From Seriola aureovittata (lineage: Eukaryota > Chordata > Actinopteri > Carangiformes > Carangidae), in the NCBI RefSeq assembly GCF_021018895.1, contig NC_079386.1, positions 13,915,552 through 13,979,551 of the forward strand: DNA of 64,000 bases, read 5' to 3'. A program made the position numbers and the translations under genes. This document shows, piece after piece, positions 38,791-51,583 of this stretch (the first letter of the stretch is position 1; each line of letters opens with the position of its first letter). The notes beneath the pieces were generated by a model. That model ran no database searches. It was not told the origin of the DNA and was given only the letters and a program-made list of their open reading frames with translations.

Positions 38791-40104
38791 CCCAAGCCAA
38801 AACCTTAACAGGCAGTCCAATACCAAAAATACCCAACAGCAGCTAGCTGATATTTGGTTGAATGCAAGTTGCGATGGAGGGTTGTCAGGGCAACGTCTAA
38901 CGCCATTATCAATTTGACGTAGAGTACTGACGACAGCTGATGTTGATGTTTTGTTGGTTTTAAGTTGTGTTGTTAAGGAACCAAAATCCAACGTCCTCCA
39001 AATATCTCATGCGAACACCACCATGACTTATGAAATGCTGATATTCTAGTTGAAAGCAAAACCCAATGTCCACTAAAAATGTCAATTAGCAAATGTTGGG
39101 TTTTGATATCCTGACCTGATTTTCATTTCCAACCAAAATTTTAATGTCTATTCAACATTAGAGTCATTAGAGTCCAGTGTCTTTCGTCATTACTTTGATG
39201 TCCGGTGGCTCCCTGGAGAGGAAGGAGGTGTTCACTGACTTTTTGTATAGTTCTCCACTGCTGACAGTTTCCAAAACACTAGATCTGTCTGTGAGATACT
39301 TTTGAAGTTAAACATGATGAGAAATGCATCACTTGAAACTACTATTATTACTCCTTCTCCTCTTCCTACAACTTCAGGCGATACCAAAGCTTGAATATAC
39401 AGTAATTAACACAATAGGTTTAGTCAAAGAAGCTACTGCTATGCTTCGAATGCACATCTGCGTTGTATCACATCTGCTCTCTCTGCTGACTTAAGGTCTC
39501 TGTTCAAGTAAAAACAGTCCATAAAGTAAGAGTATGAAAACAGCTTTCAGCAAAATGGAAGAGGGTGAACACCAGTGTAAGATATCCGTATCTTTTCAAA
39601 GACTTTTTTTCTTTCGTCTGGAATAACAGTCAATAGAGTCTCCTCATCCATTTCAGTAGCCGTCTTATGCAACCGACATGTGAAGCGACCAGCGCTATCA
39701 CGCTCTTAATGTGAAAGAGCAGCTGTGCCTTCATGCTGAAAGGGGGCTTTTATTTTGACAAGGCCAGCTGCCCCCAGTGAAAGGAGAAAGGGGCTTAGAT
39801 GGACCACCGTGGACAGCCACAACACTGTCCAGCCAAAAATGTTCTTCTAATCCCCTTCTTCATCGTCATCTCCCTCTCCTCGCAAATGTTCCACTCTGTC
39901 ATTTTTCTCTTTCATTATCAAATGTTCTCCCCTTTCCTTTTCTCCTTTTGCACACATCACCTTTTCATTTGAACTCACCTGCTGTTCATTTGTTAAATAT
40001 GGCATCTTTCACCTCTCTTCGTCTTTTCATTACTCACAGTTCCTCCTCTCCTTACCTCCTGTTGTTCCCTCTTTTTCTGTCTCCACAACCCTGCAGTGCC
40101 AGCC

Positions 40105-43100
40105 ATGACCTCAGCCACTCCCCCTTCCTCAGAAGGCTCCTCCCCACAGAAGGTATGCCACTCCCAGACGCAGACCGACATCACCAAGCCCCTGCTAGGC
40201 TCCCCAGGGGTCACCGGAGGTGTAGACGCAGGTGGAGGAGGACAAGGAGCTGGAGGGCCCTGTGCTCTGCGAAGGAGGCGCCGTGTCCTCTCCAAAGATG
40301 GACGAAGTAATGTGCGTATTGAGCATGTGAGCGGGCGAGGGGCGCTGTACCTTCGCGACCTCTGGACAACTTTTCTGGACATGCAATGGCGCTACAAGTT
40401 CTTCCTCTTCTCTGCCACCTTCGCTGGGACCTGGTTCCTGTTTGGAGTTCTTTGGTACCTTGTAGCAATGGTGCATGGAGACCTGTTGGGTAAGGAGGAT
40501 CCTAGAGATTCATACTGCAGAGATAGTGATAAATAATAAAAAAGCAACACAAAAAGCAGGAAAGTCTATGAAAGCTCTTTATCTCACTTAGAACATTTAT
40601 CAAGCTCTATTGATAAGAACATCTGTAGATCTCATCCTCATCCCTCTTCTCCCCCCAAACAATGATGTCCTTGAACTGAGACAAAAAGTAATGCTTTCAC
40701 AACAGAGACACGGAAGGACACAAGTACTTTTTTGTGAATGAGTAGACAATGAAGAACACATACTGGAATACAGAGCATGAGAAAGACCTGGCAGGACATT
40801 GAGAGAGGGACAAAATGTTCCTTGGTCATTTGTTTACACCCCTCAATGCATGATCTTCTGTTCTGTCTCCCTTCCTTCCAGAGTTTGACCCCCCCTCCAA
40901 CCATACCCCATGTGTAATGGAGGTGAAGACCCTGACGGGGGCCTTCCTCTTCTCTCTGGAGTCTCAGACCACAATTGGCTACGGTTTCCGGTGCATCACA
41001 GAGGAGTGTCCTGTTGCCATTGTCCTGCTTATTTTTCAGCTGGTCATCACTATGGTGATGGAGATATTCATCACGGGCACCTTCCTTGCAAAGGTAGTCA
41101 GATGTAGTTTTTCTGTTTTAGTTTGGAGCAAAACAGAAACTGTAAAAAGTGATTGTTAAAGATGTGATGAAAGAGTCTCACACCACTCCACTTTCTTTTT
41201 ATTCTACCATTTAAATACACTAATTGCTGGCCCCAGTACAGTAAACACTTCATTCATTCTTACGGTTATACTTTGGGAATTTTATGCCTTTATTGGATTG
41301 CTGAATTGCACTTCTTGGCTGATGGTTCTTCCACTTCCTTATCGTTACAGCTTCTTGGTTATCAGTTATGCTTACAGATTGTCGCCATGTTGATTATTAC
41401 AATTCTTATCTGTCAATAGCAGGATTATCTCAACAGTTTCCTCCTCACTTGTAATCTAACACCCTTTGTTTATCTACATGTTCCTGTAATTTCACTTTCT
41501 TTCCAGCTCAAGCCTTGTAGATGATTACCGAAGGGCATGTGAAATGTTTACAGTATATAGTATCATCCTATATCAGTATTCATCTCATTATCTGACACGT
41601 TTCTCTCCACTCGCAGGTCGCTCGTCCCAAGAAGCGAGGTGAGACAGTGAAGTTTAGTCAACATGCTGTTGTGTCAAATCATGAGGGTCGTCCCTGCCTC
41701 ATGATCCGAGTAGCCAACATGCGCAAAAGCCTCCTGTTAGGATGCCAGGTAATGGGATTAAAGCACCTTCTGGAATTATTTTATTTCTGTAGTAATTATC
41801 GTCTGATTTTATTATTTGCATGTGATATACAGTGATATCAGTCACATTTGGAGCTTATATGTGTGAGTTTTGTCCCTCATATTTAATGATAATTACAACC
41901 TCAAATAGCTCCATAGTTTTAAATCTGTCTGAACACACTCGTATGCAGCTCTCTGAATGCTCCATTATGGATTTTCACCTGCTCTGCAGGTGTGTGAAGC
42001 CATTCACACTCATTCAACCTATTTAAGTCCATAAAACAAAACATAAAAAAGCTTTTATGAGAACCTTGAGTTCATTTAATGGGCTGTTGTAATATTAGGT
42101 ACATGAAAGCATTTGATCTACACATAGGTCGTCTTACCATATCCGACTGAGTCACTGGAACAGAGTATTCTGAGTCACATCCTGTCAATAAAAACCTTTC
42201 AAGTCCTTTGAATTGCCTTAGTGCAATAAATTTGCTGGTATAAAACATAGTAATGACTCATACATTGACTGAACATGTCATTCAGAGCATCACCCGAGCA
42301 CACATCACTTGGCCATTTCAGGTATTAAACCTGGGGCCTTTTGGTTACAGGATGCCTTCTGCAACCTCTTGGCTGCATTTACTGACTCCATCTTGGCTCC
42401 CAGGTGACGGGGAAGCTGCTTCAGACGTCCCTGACGAAGGAGGGCGAGACGGTGCGGCTGGACCAGCGCAACGTGCCTTTTCAAGTGGACACGTCCAGCG
42501 ATAGCCCCTTCCTCATCATCCCCCTGACCTTCTATCACATCATTGACGACAACAGCCCTCTCAGAGCCTGGGCAGCAAAAGGTATATCATGGCTCTAAGT
42601 CTGACAAACTAATATGTAATATTATAATATATATAATGAAACCTACTTGTCTGACACTGGTCACCAAAGCTCTAACTGGGCCATACGAAGGAGTGTTTTA
42701 CATCAATATCGATATTAGAAGTGAGAATTACTGTAAAAGAATATGAACAATATTAACACTTGCTATTATTATTGGTTTGAAGCTATGAAACTCAAATACC
42801 AGTATACTTTAGTAGAAGCATTAATTTAATGACAAAAGGTGTAATATCTGTCAGCAACTGGTCAATTTCTTTATTTAAATTCTAACTTTTCACGTGTCTC
42901 TTGCGACTAACTGTATGTACATTAAGTATGTATGTGTACGTAGGTGTGTTGGTATTTACGGTCATGTGCTGCGTGCTTGGCTGCCTCTGGCCGTCCAGAG
43001 TTGGGCTGGTTTGGCACTGGAGGAGAGGGTTTCTCTGGCTGGAATGTGTGTGAGAGAGAGAGATCTCCAGAGAGACCCCTCATTAGAGCACAATGCTGTA

Positions 43101-44168
43101 CAGTCCAGGGTGCTGACACGAAGCCTGCGCAGATCCACTTACAGCGGCTCAGAGCGCCCAGCACTGGAAGCTTCAAAGGCATCAGCGCTGACAGGCTCTG
43201 ATCGCTGCGTTATTTACACTCACACTACTAATTTACCGTGGATGACTTCTTTTATTTCTGTCCTTGGCCTCATGTGACACTAGATTTTCACATTTGTTAT
43301 TATCAGTATAATATCAGTGTTTACTTGTAGCCATTATTACCTCCCCACCAGCTACGACTTTTCTTCAGTTATAATTATCCTCTTTGTTGTGATTCCTGAA
43401 CTTCCTGTTATTTTAACTGTAGCCGTATTTAAGGGATTGTATTACAGCACACATAATACTGGCCATAGTACTACAGACTGTGTCAGTGCCTACTGTAACA
43501 GTATCCAGTTTTTATCCGTTGTTGCTTCATCTCGGTTATTTCCTGTCATAAATCCAGACATGACAACTCTCAACATAAAAAAAGTAGCATAAAACAAAAT
43601 GGTCATTTAAATTCTTGCCAAAATTTCCTGAATAGGTGAATGTGAGTCTGAATGATTGTGTATGTGTGTCAGCTCTGTGATGAATGGGCAACCAACCTTC
43701 CGATGGTGTACTCTGCCCCTGGCTCATTGAGATCTGGGCTAGACTCCGGCTCTGCAACTCTGCACAGGATAAGCAGGAATAGATCATGGGTGCATGGATG
43801 AACGGATGGATGGATATCCCTAATGTACACTTTGAGAAGACACATTGATGATACTCATGACTGAGCATGATTCTGCACTTACTGGTTCATTTGACAGAGC
43901 TTTAGAGCCCCCTGCAAACCTTCTCTTTATCTCTTTATGTTCAGGACATGTTCTCCTTCAGCAGGGAACAGCTCTGTTAGGACCACTGAATACTGGCTTT
44001 CAGTGCAACAGCGTGTGAATCTTCTTGGCATTGTGTGACCGTGAGTCATTAAATCAGGAGTGCAGGACACTGTGGAGACAGTTTATGAGACATGACATGG
44101 CTGTCTAAACCCACTGAGCTTATAATGTAAGCACATTCCTCTTAACCATAAGGTTGTACGTATTGTAT

Positions 44169-44202
<34 letters not shown>

Positions 44203-45499
44203 AACATACGGCTGAAAGTGAAACTCTAAATGCAAATTATAAAAAATAATTTATGAAAGGCTTTTATTTCCTGTAGAGATGAACAATAACGATATTGTGC
44301 TGTGTTGTTTGAGATGGGTGCATACGCTAGCAGGCAGGAAGTAAACAGGATCAGGCAGAGCCTGAAACACTGTGGCAGGAAGCCACAACAAACAATCTGG
44401 CAAAGAAGGCAGGTGTACTGTGCTGTAATATATTCTAATGGAGCTGAATACAATCTTAGAAACAGGTGGGTGATGAGATCAGGTGATGGGGAATGGCAGG
44501 AACACACTGCACACTGAAACAACGGGAGAACTAGTTGCTAACAGACAAGAAAGGTCCCAAAAATGATCAACTATTGTCATGACAGTTTTGTTTTTATCAG
44601 CATTAGTATAATAATTAAAATAATGAACACTTACTAGCTAGCTATGTGAATGGCATATGTGAATCTTATGAAAGTTAACACCAAAGTAGTATCTGTAAAA
44701 CGAGGTAAAGAGTCTACGAGACTGTACTGTGCCAACAACAGCTTGCTAACATGCTCACAGTTACAATGCTAACATGCTGATGTTAAGCAGGTATGTTTTC
44801 CACATTCATCGTCTTAGCATTTTAGCATGCAAACATTTGGCAATTATCACAAGACACAAAGTAGAGCTGAAGCTGCTGGATAAACTGAAATTTTGACCTG
44901 GTAGTCGTGATACATGAAATAAGAGGTTCACATGTGTTAATTCATCCTTAAGGGGAGCAAATACAGTATCACTAAAGTCATCAGGATTTCTCGTCTGTGA
45001 ACCGTGATTGTCTGAACAAACTTTCATGGAAATCCATAGTTATTTCAGACCAGAGAGGTGAACTGATCAACCAACGGGTCGACATTGCCATCCCTATAGA
45101 GCCATGATGGTAGTGATGCTAGGAAGATCACTGCATAAACGCAGATGGAGCCCTTTGGCCCGCCCACAATAAGCCAATACAGAGAATCCCTCAACCACGG
45201 TTGTGTCGCCGTGTGTACAAGGGGTTGCGAAACCTGGTGTTTTTGCCCTGGTGGGAGCGGTACTGGGTCTGGGTTAGAGGAAGGACTGTTTAGACAGATG
45301 ACCGAGTCTGCATTCTGAGTGAGGCCTGTTGATGCAGGTGTGTGCTTGTTTGAGTGCATATGTCTTCTAGCGCGTCCATTGTGTTATGGGGGATGTGTGT
45401 TGAATGAAAAGTACATTCTGCATGTGTTTTAGAATATGTATAAATCATATTCAATCATCTATGACTACAGTGTTTCCAACCTGCGGCAGCTATTGTTTT

Positions 45500-45562
<63 letters not shown>

Positions 45563-46506
45563 CGAATTTCTGATATGAGTTCTGTAAGTGTTTGTGTGTG
45601 TGTGAGCCGGTCAACTGTTTTTGGAATCAGTCTGGAAGTGGGGAGTTTTATGTTTTGGAAATTTCAGGATGTGCATGCAGCTCGTGTGCATGTGTGTGCG
45701 TATGCGTGTTGATGTGTGTGTGTGTGTGTGCAGGTTTGTGCGTGTCTTTCTATGACTTTCTTTCATTATATGAATTGTAAATAAAGATATTGCTGCTTTA
45801 TACTGACAATGGATCAAATAACCGAAATGTGTCACTATAACCTGACTTTGCAGTTCCCTTCAGCCCTATGGAGCATTTTGGCTCATTGTTTTGGTTTTCT
45901 TTGCTTTACGACTCTAAATGTTGCCATGTTGTTTTTAGCTTGTTAAGATGCCAACAAGTAGCATAAAATGTAGCTTTTTATTCCTCTTTTATGAAGTAAT
46001 TTCTTAAGTTTTCTCATACTGTAATAGAAAAGCAATTTTCAAGCAGGTTTTGAGTTTCTGTAATTTATTTTAATACTTTACTATGTTAAAACCATTTGCT
46101 TTGCGTTGGAAAATGGTAGTTTTTTGTTTTTTGTTAATGGGCTAAAAGACCAAAATTGAATAGGCCTTTACTCTCTGTCCTCGGTCCTGCAGGTGGTGGC
46201 TGGACAGACCCTGAGCTGGCTGACTTTGAGCTGCTTGTGATCATGAGTGCCACAGTTGAGCCAACCTCGGCAACCTGTCAAGTTCGAACATCCTACCTAC
46301 CAGACGAGATCCTGTGGGGCTACGAGTTTCCCCCTGTTGTCTCCCTGTCCCCTTCAGGAAAATACGTGGCTGATTTTGCCTTCTTCGACAAAGTGGCCAA
46401 AACCAAAACGCCACCCCTCTTCAAGCAGTCTCTGCCGCCGAGCCCCCCTTCCAGGCGTCCAGTTACCACGGCAGCAAGGAAGATGGGACTGACCTGGAGA
46501 AAATGA
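40105..46506 (+). CDS. kcnj10: Inward-rectifier K+ channel Kir4.1-like, C-terminus frameshifted
   Basis: This is a tetrameric inward-rectifier potassium channel subunit of the plasma membrane, in vertebrates mainly glial and epithelial. Coding exons are 40105-40489, 40882-41093, 41617-41748, 42404-42581 and 46193-46506; they join in phase to 406 codons plus TGA. The start ATG follows the splice acceptor at 40095-40096. Visible parts are an N-terminus with the QTQTD phrase and a Gly-rich insert, [20 protein letters not shown]1 ([20 protein letters not shown]), the selectivity filter TIGYG (residues 159-163), M2 with the rectification Glu in VMEIF, and the cytoplasmic domain ([58 protein letters not shown]). 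These fit KCNJ10 better than KCNJ15 or KCNJ1. After FKQSLPP the frame leaves the family: the expected tail and -SNV end lie in the -1 frame, to 46601. Introns interrupt the coding region, unlike the single coding exon of mammalian KCNJ10. Confidence 0.92.
42310..42385. repeat. Possible tRNA-derived SINE fragment next to a channel exon
   Basis: GGTATTAAACCTGGGGCCTT followed by TTGGTTACAGGATGCCTTCT and AACCTCTTGGCTGCA resembles the reverse complement of a tRNA-like SINE head ('attcgaacctgggacctcctggttac...taacctctgggctgc'). It ends about 20 bases before the splice acceptor at 42403. The call is weak. Confidence 0.3.
43615..43820 (+). repeat. Abundant teleost repeat (ggataagc...atggatgga)
   Basis: The order GTGAATGTGAGTCTGAATGA, TGTCAGCTCTGTGATGAATG, GGTGTACTCTGCCCC, ATCTGGGCTAGACTCC, CAGGATAAGCAGGAATAGAT and GGATGGATGGATA follows a well-known fish repeat ('tgtcagccctgtgatagactggcgacc...gtgtaccccgcctc...gctgggataggctccagc...ggataagcggttacagaaaatggatggatgg'). 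It lies in the last channel intron. Confidence 0.7.
44169..44197. repeat. (CA)n microsatellite
   Basis: A CA run of about 14 units in the last intron of the channel gene. Confidence 0.95.
44735..45045 (+). repeat. Teleost repeat copy (gctaacatgctgatg family)
   Basis: This is the longest of three copies: GCTTGCTAACATGCTCACAG, AATGCTAACATGCTGATGTT, AGCATTTTAGCATGCAAACA, CACAAGACACAAAGTAGAGC, AATTTTGACCTGGTAG, AATTCATCCTTAAGGGGA and TTTCATGGAAATCCATAG appear in the order known for an abundant fish repeat. It lies in the last channel intron. Confidence 0.7.
45508..45561. repeat. (TG)n microsatellite
   Basis: About 26 TG units in the last intron of the channel gene; shorter TG runs follow at 45590-45605 and 45713-45730. 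Confidence 0.97.
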
Positions 46507-46601
46507 AACTGGAAGAGAGCTACAGGGGAGAGGAGAGGGGGCGAGAGAGGGGGCGCGTCAGAGATAGCAGCCCATTGAGTGTGCGTATTAGTAATGTTTG
46601 A
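46443..46601 (+). other. Out-of-frame conserved Kir4.1 C-terminal tail
   Basis: From the run of six C at 46443-46448 onward, the -1 frame reads [26 protein letters not shown] and finally SPLSVRISNV, then TGA at 46599-46601. This is the charged segment and PDZ-binding end typical of KCNJ10. The main frame instead ends at 46504-46506. One base missing from the C run, giving C6 where C7 would keep the frame, explains the break. No GT-AG intron of plausible size lies there. Confidence 0.85.
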
Positions 46602-48575
46602 GGGCAGGAAGAGGTTGTGGAAAGTTGATATGAAACCGAGATGAAAGGTGAAGACAGGAAAACAGAACCAGGCTGCTCAACACAAAACACACTCCCCCAC
46701 ACAACACTCTGCCTACGCGTACAAGTGTGGACCTCATGACAGTAAACACCTGGGTGCACTTTCACTGCACCCACCAACCACACACACAGACACAATGTGC
46801 CAATGCGCTACTGTAACTGAAAGTCTGTAGAGAAGATACTGAGGATGGCTGCAACCAAGTACAAAGGGAACAAGTTACAAACTTGACATGTACAAATGTA
46901 CAGCAAAACATCAAGTCATCTATAGAGACATTTTCTAAACTTATATTCATTTTTCTTTTGTTTGTGGAAAGGACTTCATTTACTGTAACTGGAAGGTACT
47001 CAAACACTGCAAAAATCTTCATCTTATCAGGTCATGTCTGTCTATAATTACATTTTTTTTTCAATTAACCCAGTTCCAATTGAAACTTAGAAAAGAGAAA
47101 AAGTAGAATTTTTATTGGATACAGATAAAAATTTTCTCCCAACATATTTTCTTCTACCTGTTTTAAGGACATAAGGATTTATTACAGATAAAAGACAAGA
47201 GACGATTTCTGTAATGAGGTGAATGTCTGAGTTGATGTTAATCACTGAATCACAGTACTGTTTTTATTTTCTTTCTTTTCTTAATTAATAAAATACCTGA
47301 AAAAGGTGGCGAAAATACTGGAACCATATTATTTTTTTAACGAAAAATTTAAAAGGAATGTATCATATTTTATGTGCGTAGAAGTTTCTAACAATACCAT
47401 TACTTGTTACACCGGGAAATATTGTGCTCTTTGATATGAATGTCCTGGTTTATTGGGGTAAACATGTTTTGTAATATTCTACTAAAAGCACTTTAACTTG
47501 AAAGAAAAGTGGCATTTTACACAAAGGAAATAACGGAACTAACTTTGATTCTTAATGCACTGTATTAAATAATGAAATCTTGTGGTCATGTTTGGGGTGT
47601 GTGAGTGTGTGTATACGCTTGAAAAAGTGTAACTGGATGTGATAATACTGTTTGTATGAACCTTTTTGTGAATTATTTTAAATTTCATGTACAGTATGTG
47701 TTTTAATGTACTTCTGTACAGATACGTGTAAAAATATTTTTTTCCACATTCTTGACTTCATGTCCTGAGATTTGATATACAACTGCATTTTCAGTATACC
47801 ATATTAATTGTTTTTGGTGCACAGTTTCTGTAAAATATAGCACACTCGTCTTTTTACTGCTGTCATTTTTTTCATACAGTGGTTGCGAAAGTTTCTATGG
47901 ATTCTGCTAATATGTATCTAATCAACAACCTTTTTGAATATTATTAGATAAATACATATATTTGGATTTTTTTTCCTCTCTTTTAACTGTACATAGAAAT
48001 GGTAACTTAAATTAAATGGGGATTAGTTAAAACATTGGTTAACAGAAAAGATACAGTTTTTAGAGAATGGACTATCTGATCATTTAAGTAAAGGAATATT
48101 GAACATCAGAAAAATAATTTAATCTATACTTAAAAGTGTTTTTGGTTGAAAGGCCAACAAGTATGCCATTAAAAATGTATAATACAGTAGGCTATCCCCT
48201 GATGCTCATCACTAATATCTGAAAAATATAAAGCACATAAAGTTTTAGTTTTCAAGGGAGTCAAGGATTTATGTTCATTGCTAGCAATTCAAAAGTATTA
48301 TAATCTGTTTTAAATGTGTGCTCTTGAGATTAAGTGCCACTGTTCAAATGAAAATCCTCTGCTGTTCCATACAAGGCCAATGAAAAATATTCAAAATAAC
48401 TGAAAATATTTCAGTATCAATATCTGGTGAGAGGTTGTGCTTGTTTATGATGTATTGCCTGTACTGTATACTGTATATGGCTCACTCTGAATACTGGAAG
48501 CTCATTGTTCTGACTGCTAATATACTTTATAAGTGCCTTCTTTAATAAATTTGTTATTTACAAAGTCTGTGTGTG
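46602..48575 (+). other. 3' UTR of the channel gene
   Basis: AT-rich sequence without supported coding frames follows the conserved channel end. A canonical AATAAA at 48544-48549 followed by TCTGTGTGTGTG (48566-48577) marks a good cleavage site, giving a 3' UTR of about 1.96 kb. Earlier AATAAA words (for example near 47287) could serve as alternative sites. Confidence 0.6.
48544..48549 (+). terminator. Poly(A) signal, channel transcript
   Basis: Canonical AATAAA with a GU-rich downstream element (TCTGTGTGTGTG) about 17 bases after it. Confidence 0.6.
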
Positions 48576-48579
48576 TGCA

Positions 48580-49080
48580 TTAGACAAAACCATACCTATG
48601 TGAATTGCCTCCAAAGTTGCAGATAAAGTATGAAAGATAAAAGGCCCAAACAAGATGGTATAAGTAGCATATTGCAAATTGTAGTGTGTCTGCTAAGGTA
48701 TGGCATTTTTCTGCTTATTTAAGAAGTGTACATATTTGTTTCTCAACGTTGCTCTTTGGTTTTATGTTTAATTGGTTTTACTGTTTTCAGTCAAAATCAA
48801 GTCAAATTCATTTAGACATTAAGATGTAAATAGTTTTACAGAATACATTAACATGGTTGAAATATATGTTGATGGATAAAATATATACAAATATGAGTCA
48901 TAAAATATGTTAAAATGTTTAAAAGAGTTTTAATAGGGTTTAAAAGGTTGAATACTGGAGTCAGTGCAAATGAGCATAGTTTGTTTGATGTGTACATGAA
49001 CCAGCAGGTGTTGTTGGCCTAACAACCTAACTGATTATCAGCATAATAAGTCAATCTACGTTTTTCTTTCCTTTAATTGG
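48580..49080. other. Intergenic, nothing recognised
   Basis: AT-rich sequence between the channel poly(A) site and the next promoter; I see no coding frame or clear repeat here. Confidence 0.5.
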
Positions 49081-49097
49081 AGTCTCCCAAAACCAAC

Positions 49098-49160
49098 AGC
49101 CAATCCAATTCCACGCTCAGGTAAAGGGGCGGGGCTTAGTTTTAAACCGCTCGGTATGGC
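49098..49160 (+). promoter_or_regulatory. CCAAT / GC-box promoter
   Basis: Two adjacent CCAAT words (49100-49104, 49105-49109) are followed by GGGGCGGGGC (49126-49135) and TTTTAAACCGC (49141-49151), about 60-115 bases before an ATG that opens a spliceable frame at 49214. No TATA box is seen. The arrangement looks like a housekeeping-type promoter on the + strand. Confidence 0.5.
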
Positions 49161-49213
49161 GTTGGAAGGAAAAAGAAGCTAATTATCAGCATCCAGGCAA
49201 CAGTGTTTGTTAT

Positions 49214-49524
49214 ATGAGAGCAATAATGTCCATAACTGGCGACCAGTTATCCCGTGACTTGGACTTTTGTGGTCTACAAGAGGTAAATACGAGTTTTCGT
49301 TTGGTTTTCAATACTGTGTGATAGCAAAAGGAAAACGAGTTATGTTGCTAATTGAAAGTATCAACAAACATTAGCATAATCGCTATTAGCTTTGCAGCCA
49401 TACTGTTAGCTTTGCATATGAAGTAATTGGTTAAGACAAGCTATTGCTAGCTCGCTATGAAAAAGATTGTGGACTTGTTGCTTAGCTGCGGTATCTGATC
49501 CAGGAGACGGACATTTGTAAGTGT

Positions 49525-49567
<43 letters not shown>

Positions 49568-51533
49568 CGCGCGGTTAAGGCCTGTTCTTGAATGTGTGTT
49601 GTTTATTGCTTTAGGTAATGTGAACAAGCGAAACGGGCATTACTGTTTTAAGGCCTCTGGACCCCTAAGCCAAAAGTCAGGCCTGCTACAGACTTTTTTA
49701 GTTTACATTATGGTTTATGTTGCAGGCTGAGAGTGCGTGAGTGTGGGCCCACCATATGTTGTTGATGTGAGCATTTTGCACAATTAGAGCCCAATTAGAG
49801 GTAACAGGTGGAGATTTAAAAGCGGCTTGAATGTATTGAGAGGAGCTAATAATCATTTTGTGTTCAATATCAGGTATTATGTCAAGTTACATTTATTTTA
49901 TAGGCGACCTTAAGTGATATTTTTTTGTGTTGTACCTGGACTGTTAAATAACTGAATGTGTTTACTGCATTTGAAGTATTCTTGTTGTGTCGTGTTTTGA
50001 ATCAACTGTTTAAAGGGGTATATAAATATTGCCTACTAGATAAAACTCAAATTGGAGTTACTAATACTTACTACTGCTACTTATACTATATTTTCCTTAA
50101 TCTTATTGCAGGGAGCCAGTTAATTCTAGTTTCAGAATAAAGGAATAAAGGTTGTAAGAACTGTGGTACTTTACTGTATATATTCAGGTAAAAGCGCAAA
50201 TAAATTTGAAACTATGCCCATGGCCCCACCAAGGCAGTATGATCAGTTAATGTTATATAGCTATAGGGAACTGTGGGGTGTAAATAAATAAATTAATAAA
50301 ATTAAAAAGACAAAATATTTTATCTGTCATCTACCTCATTAATGTACAATAGGTTTATTGCAGCTCAGATGAAGAGTCGCTAGAGTGTTTTGTGGTCATT
50401 TATTTTCAGTTTCTGTTTCTTTCTTCTCCGTTTCCGTTTCACTGTGTGTGTGACTTTGCTCCTCTCCACACACATAGAGCAAGAGCAGAGGAGAGACAAG
50501 TTGACAACTTGTTTCATTAAGTGCAATTAAAGCTCTCCAATAAGTGTTTTAAATCCATCTAAAACTAAAGAAGGATAGACGTAATTCTCAAATGTTTAAA
50601 AGCCACACAGTCAGTGTCGAGTATGCAAGCAGTTATGCTGCTGATGGCAGGGAAGCTAGCATTAGCAAGTCTGCTGTAGCTTCTGCTTCTGCAACCTAGG
50701 GGAAACACTGCACTCTTAATCACCTGAGCTTCCCGGTCAAGTGACAGTTCCCTGTCTGCTCCCTACTACTTAGGCCATCCCTTTGGCCCCAGTCGTTGTC
50801 AGATTGTCTGTGTTCCCGTGTGTTTCCCTATGTGCCTGCTCACTGCATGTAGTAACCTGCCTTCCTGCTTGTCCACCCATCTGTCTGTAAGCCTGATTCT
50901 TTTCAGTTTGTAAATTCCTAAGTTCCTTCACTACACCTACCTGCCTGTGTGTTAGTACTTTGGTTCTCCCAGCCTGTGTTGCTGCCTTCAGCTGTTACGC
51001 TCTGTAGTTAAACAGAACTCAGTCGAACAGAGACAACTTGTAATGGTAGCTGTAGCTTACTAAGCTAAGGACAACCTATGTTTTATTAGCAGTATTATGC
51101 TCAGACAAACAACAGCACTATATTATGGTATTTGGTACATTACCATAAAGCGGGATTTTCTTCACGGTAATGTACTATTATAGTAGTCACTGAATTACTT
51201 TCCCTCATGTCATAGTATTACCAAGGTGCTTTTTGTCTTTCAGGTAAAAAGTATGGCTGTAATTTCCATGACTTCAAAATCCCCACTGATGACATCTTCA
51301 ACAGGTAATTCTTGACCTATAATGCAGCACATAGCTAATAATCAGCAACTGCCTTTATAGTACAGGTAAATGTATATTGACATACTTTATCTACAAAGAT
51401 GAAGGTGAAAAACAAATAAGACATTTATTTCATTATTATTATTATATTATTTATTTCACCTTCCTGCATGAACCACAGGAAAACCCCACAGTCACATTGT
51501 TTGTTTGCACATTCAAAACCAAACCACCTGTGA

Positions 51534-51583
<50 letters not shown>

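Larger units (their letters stand above)
33509..40096 (+). other. Probable first intron of the channel gene
   Basis: No protein-coding exon is supported here. The interval contains repeat copies (37420-37680, 38515-38790), a CT-rich tract (36290-36370), CA-rich sequence (36430-36540) and a possible alternative promoter near 37.9 kb. Confidence 0.35.
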
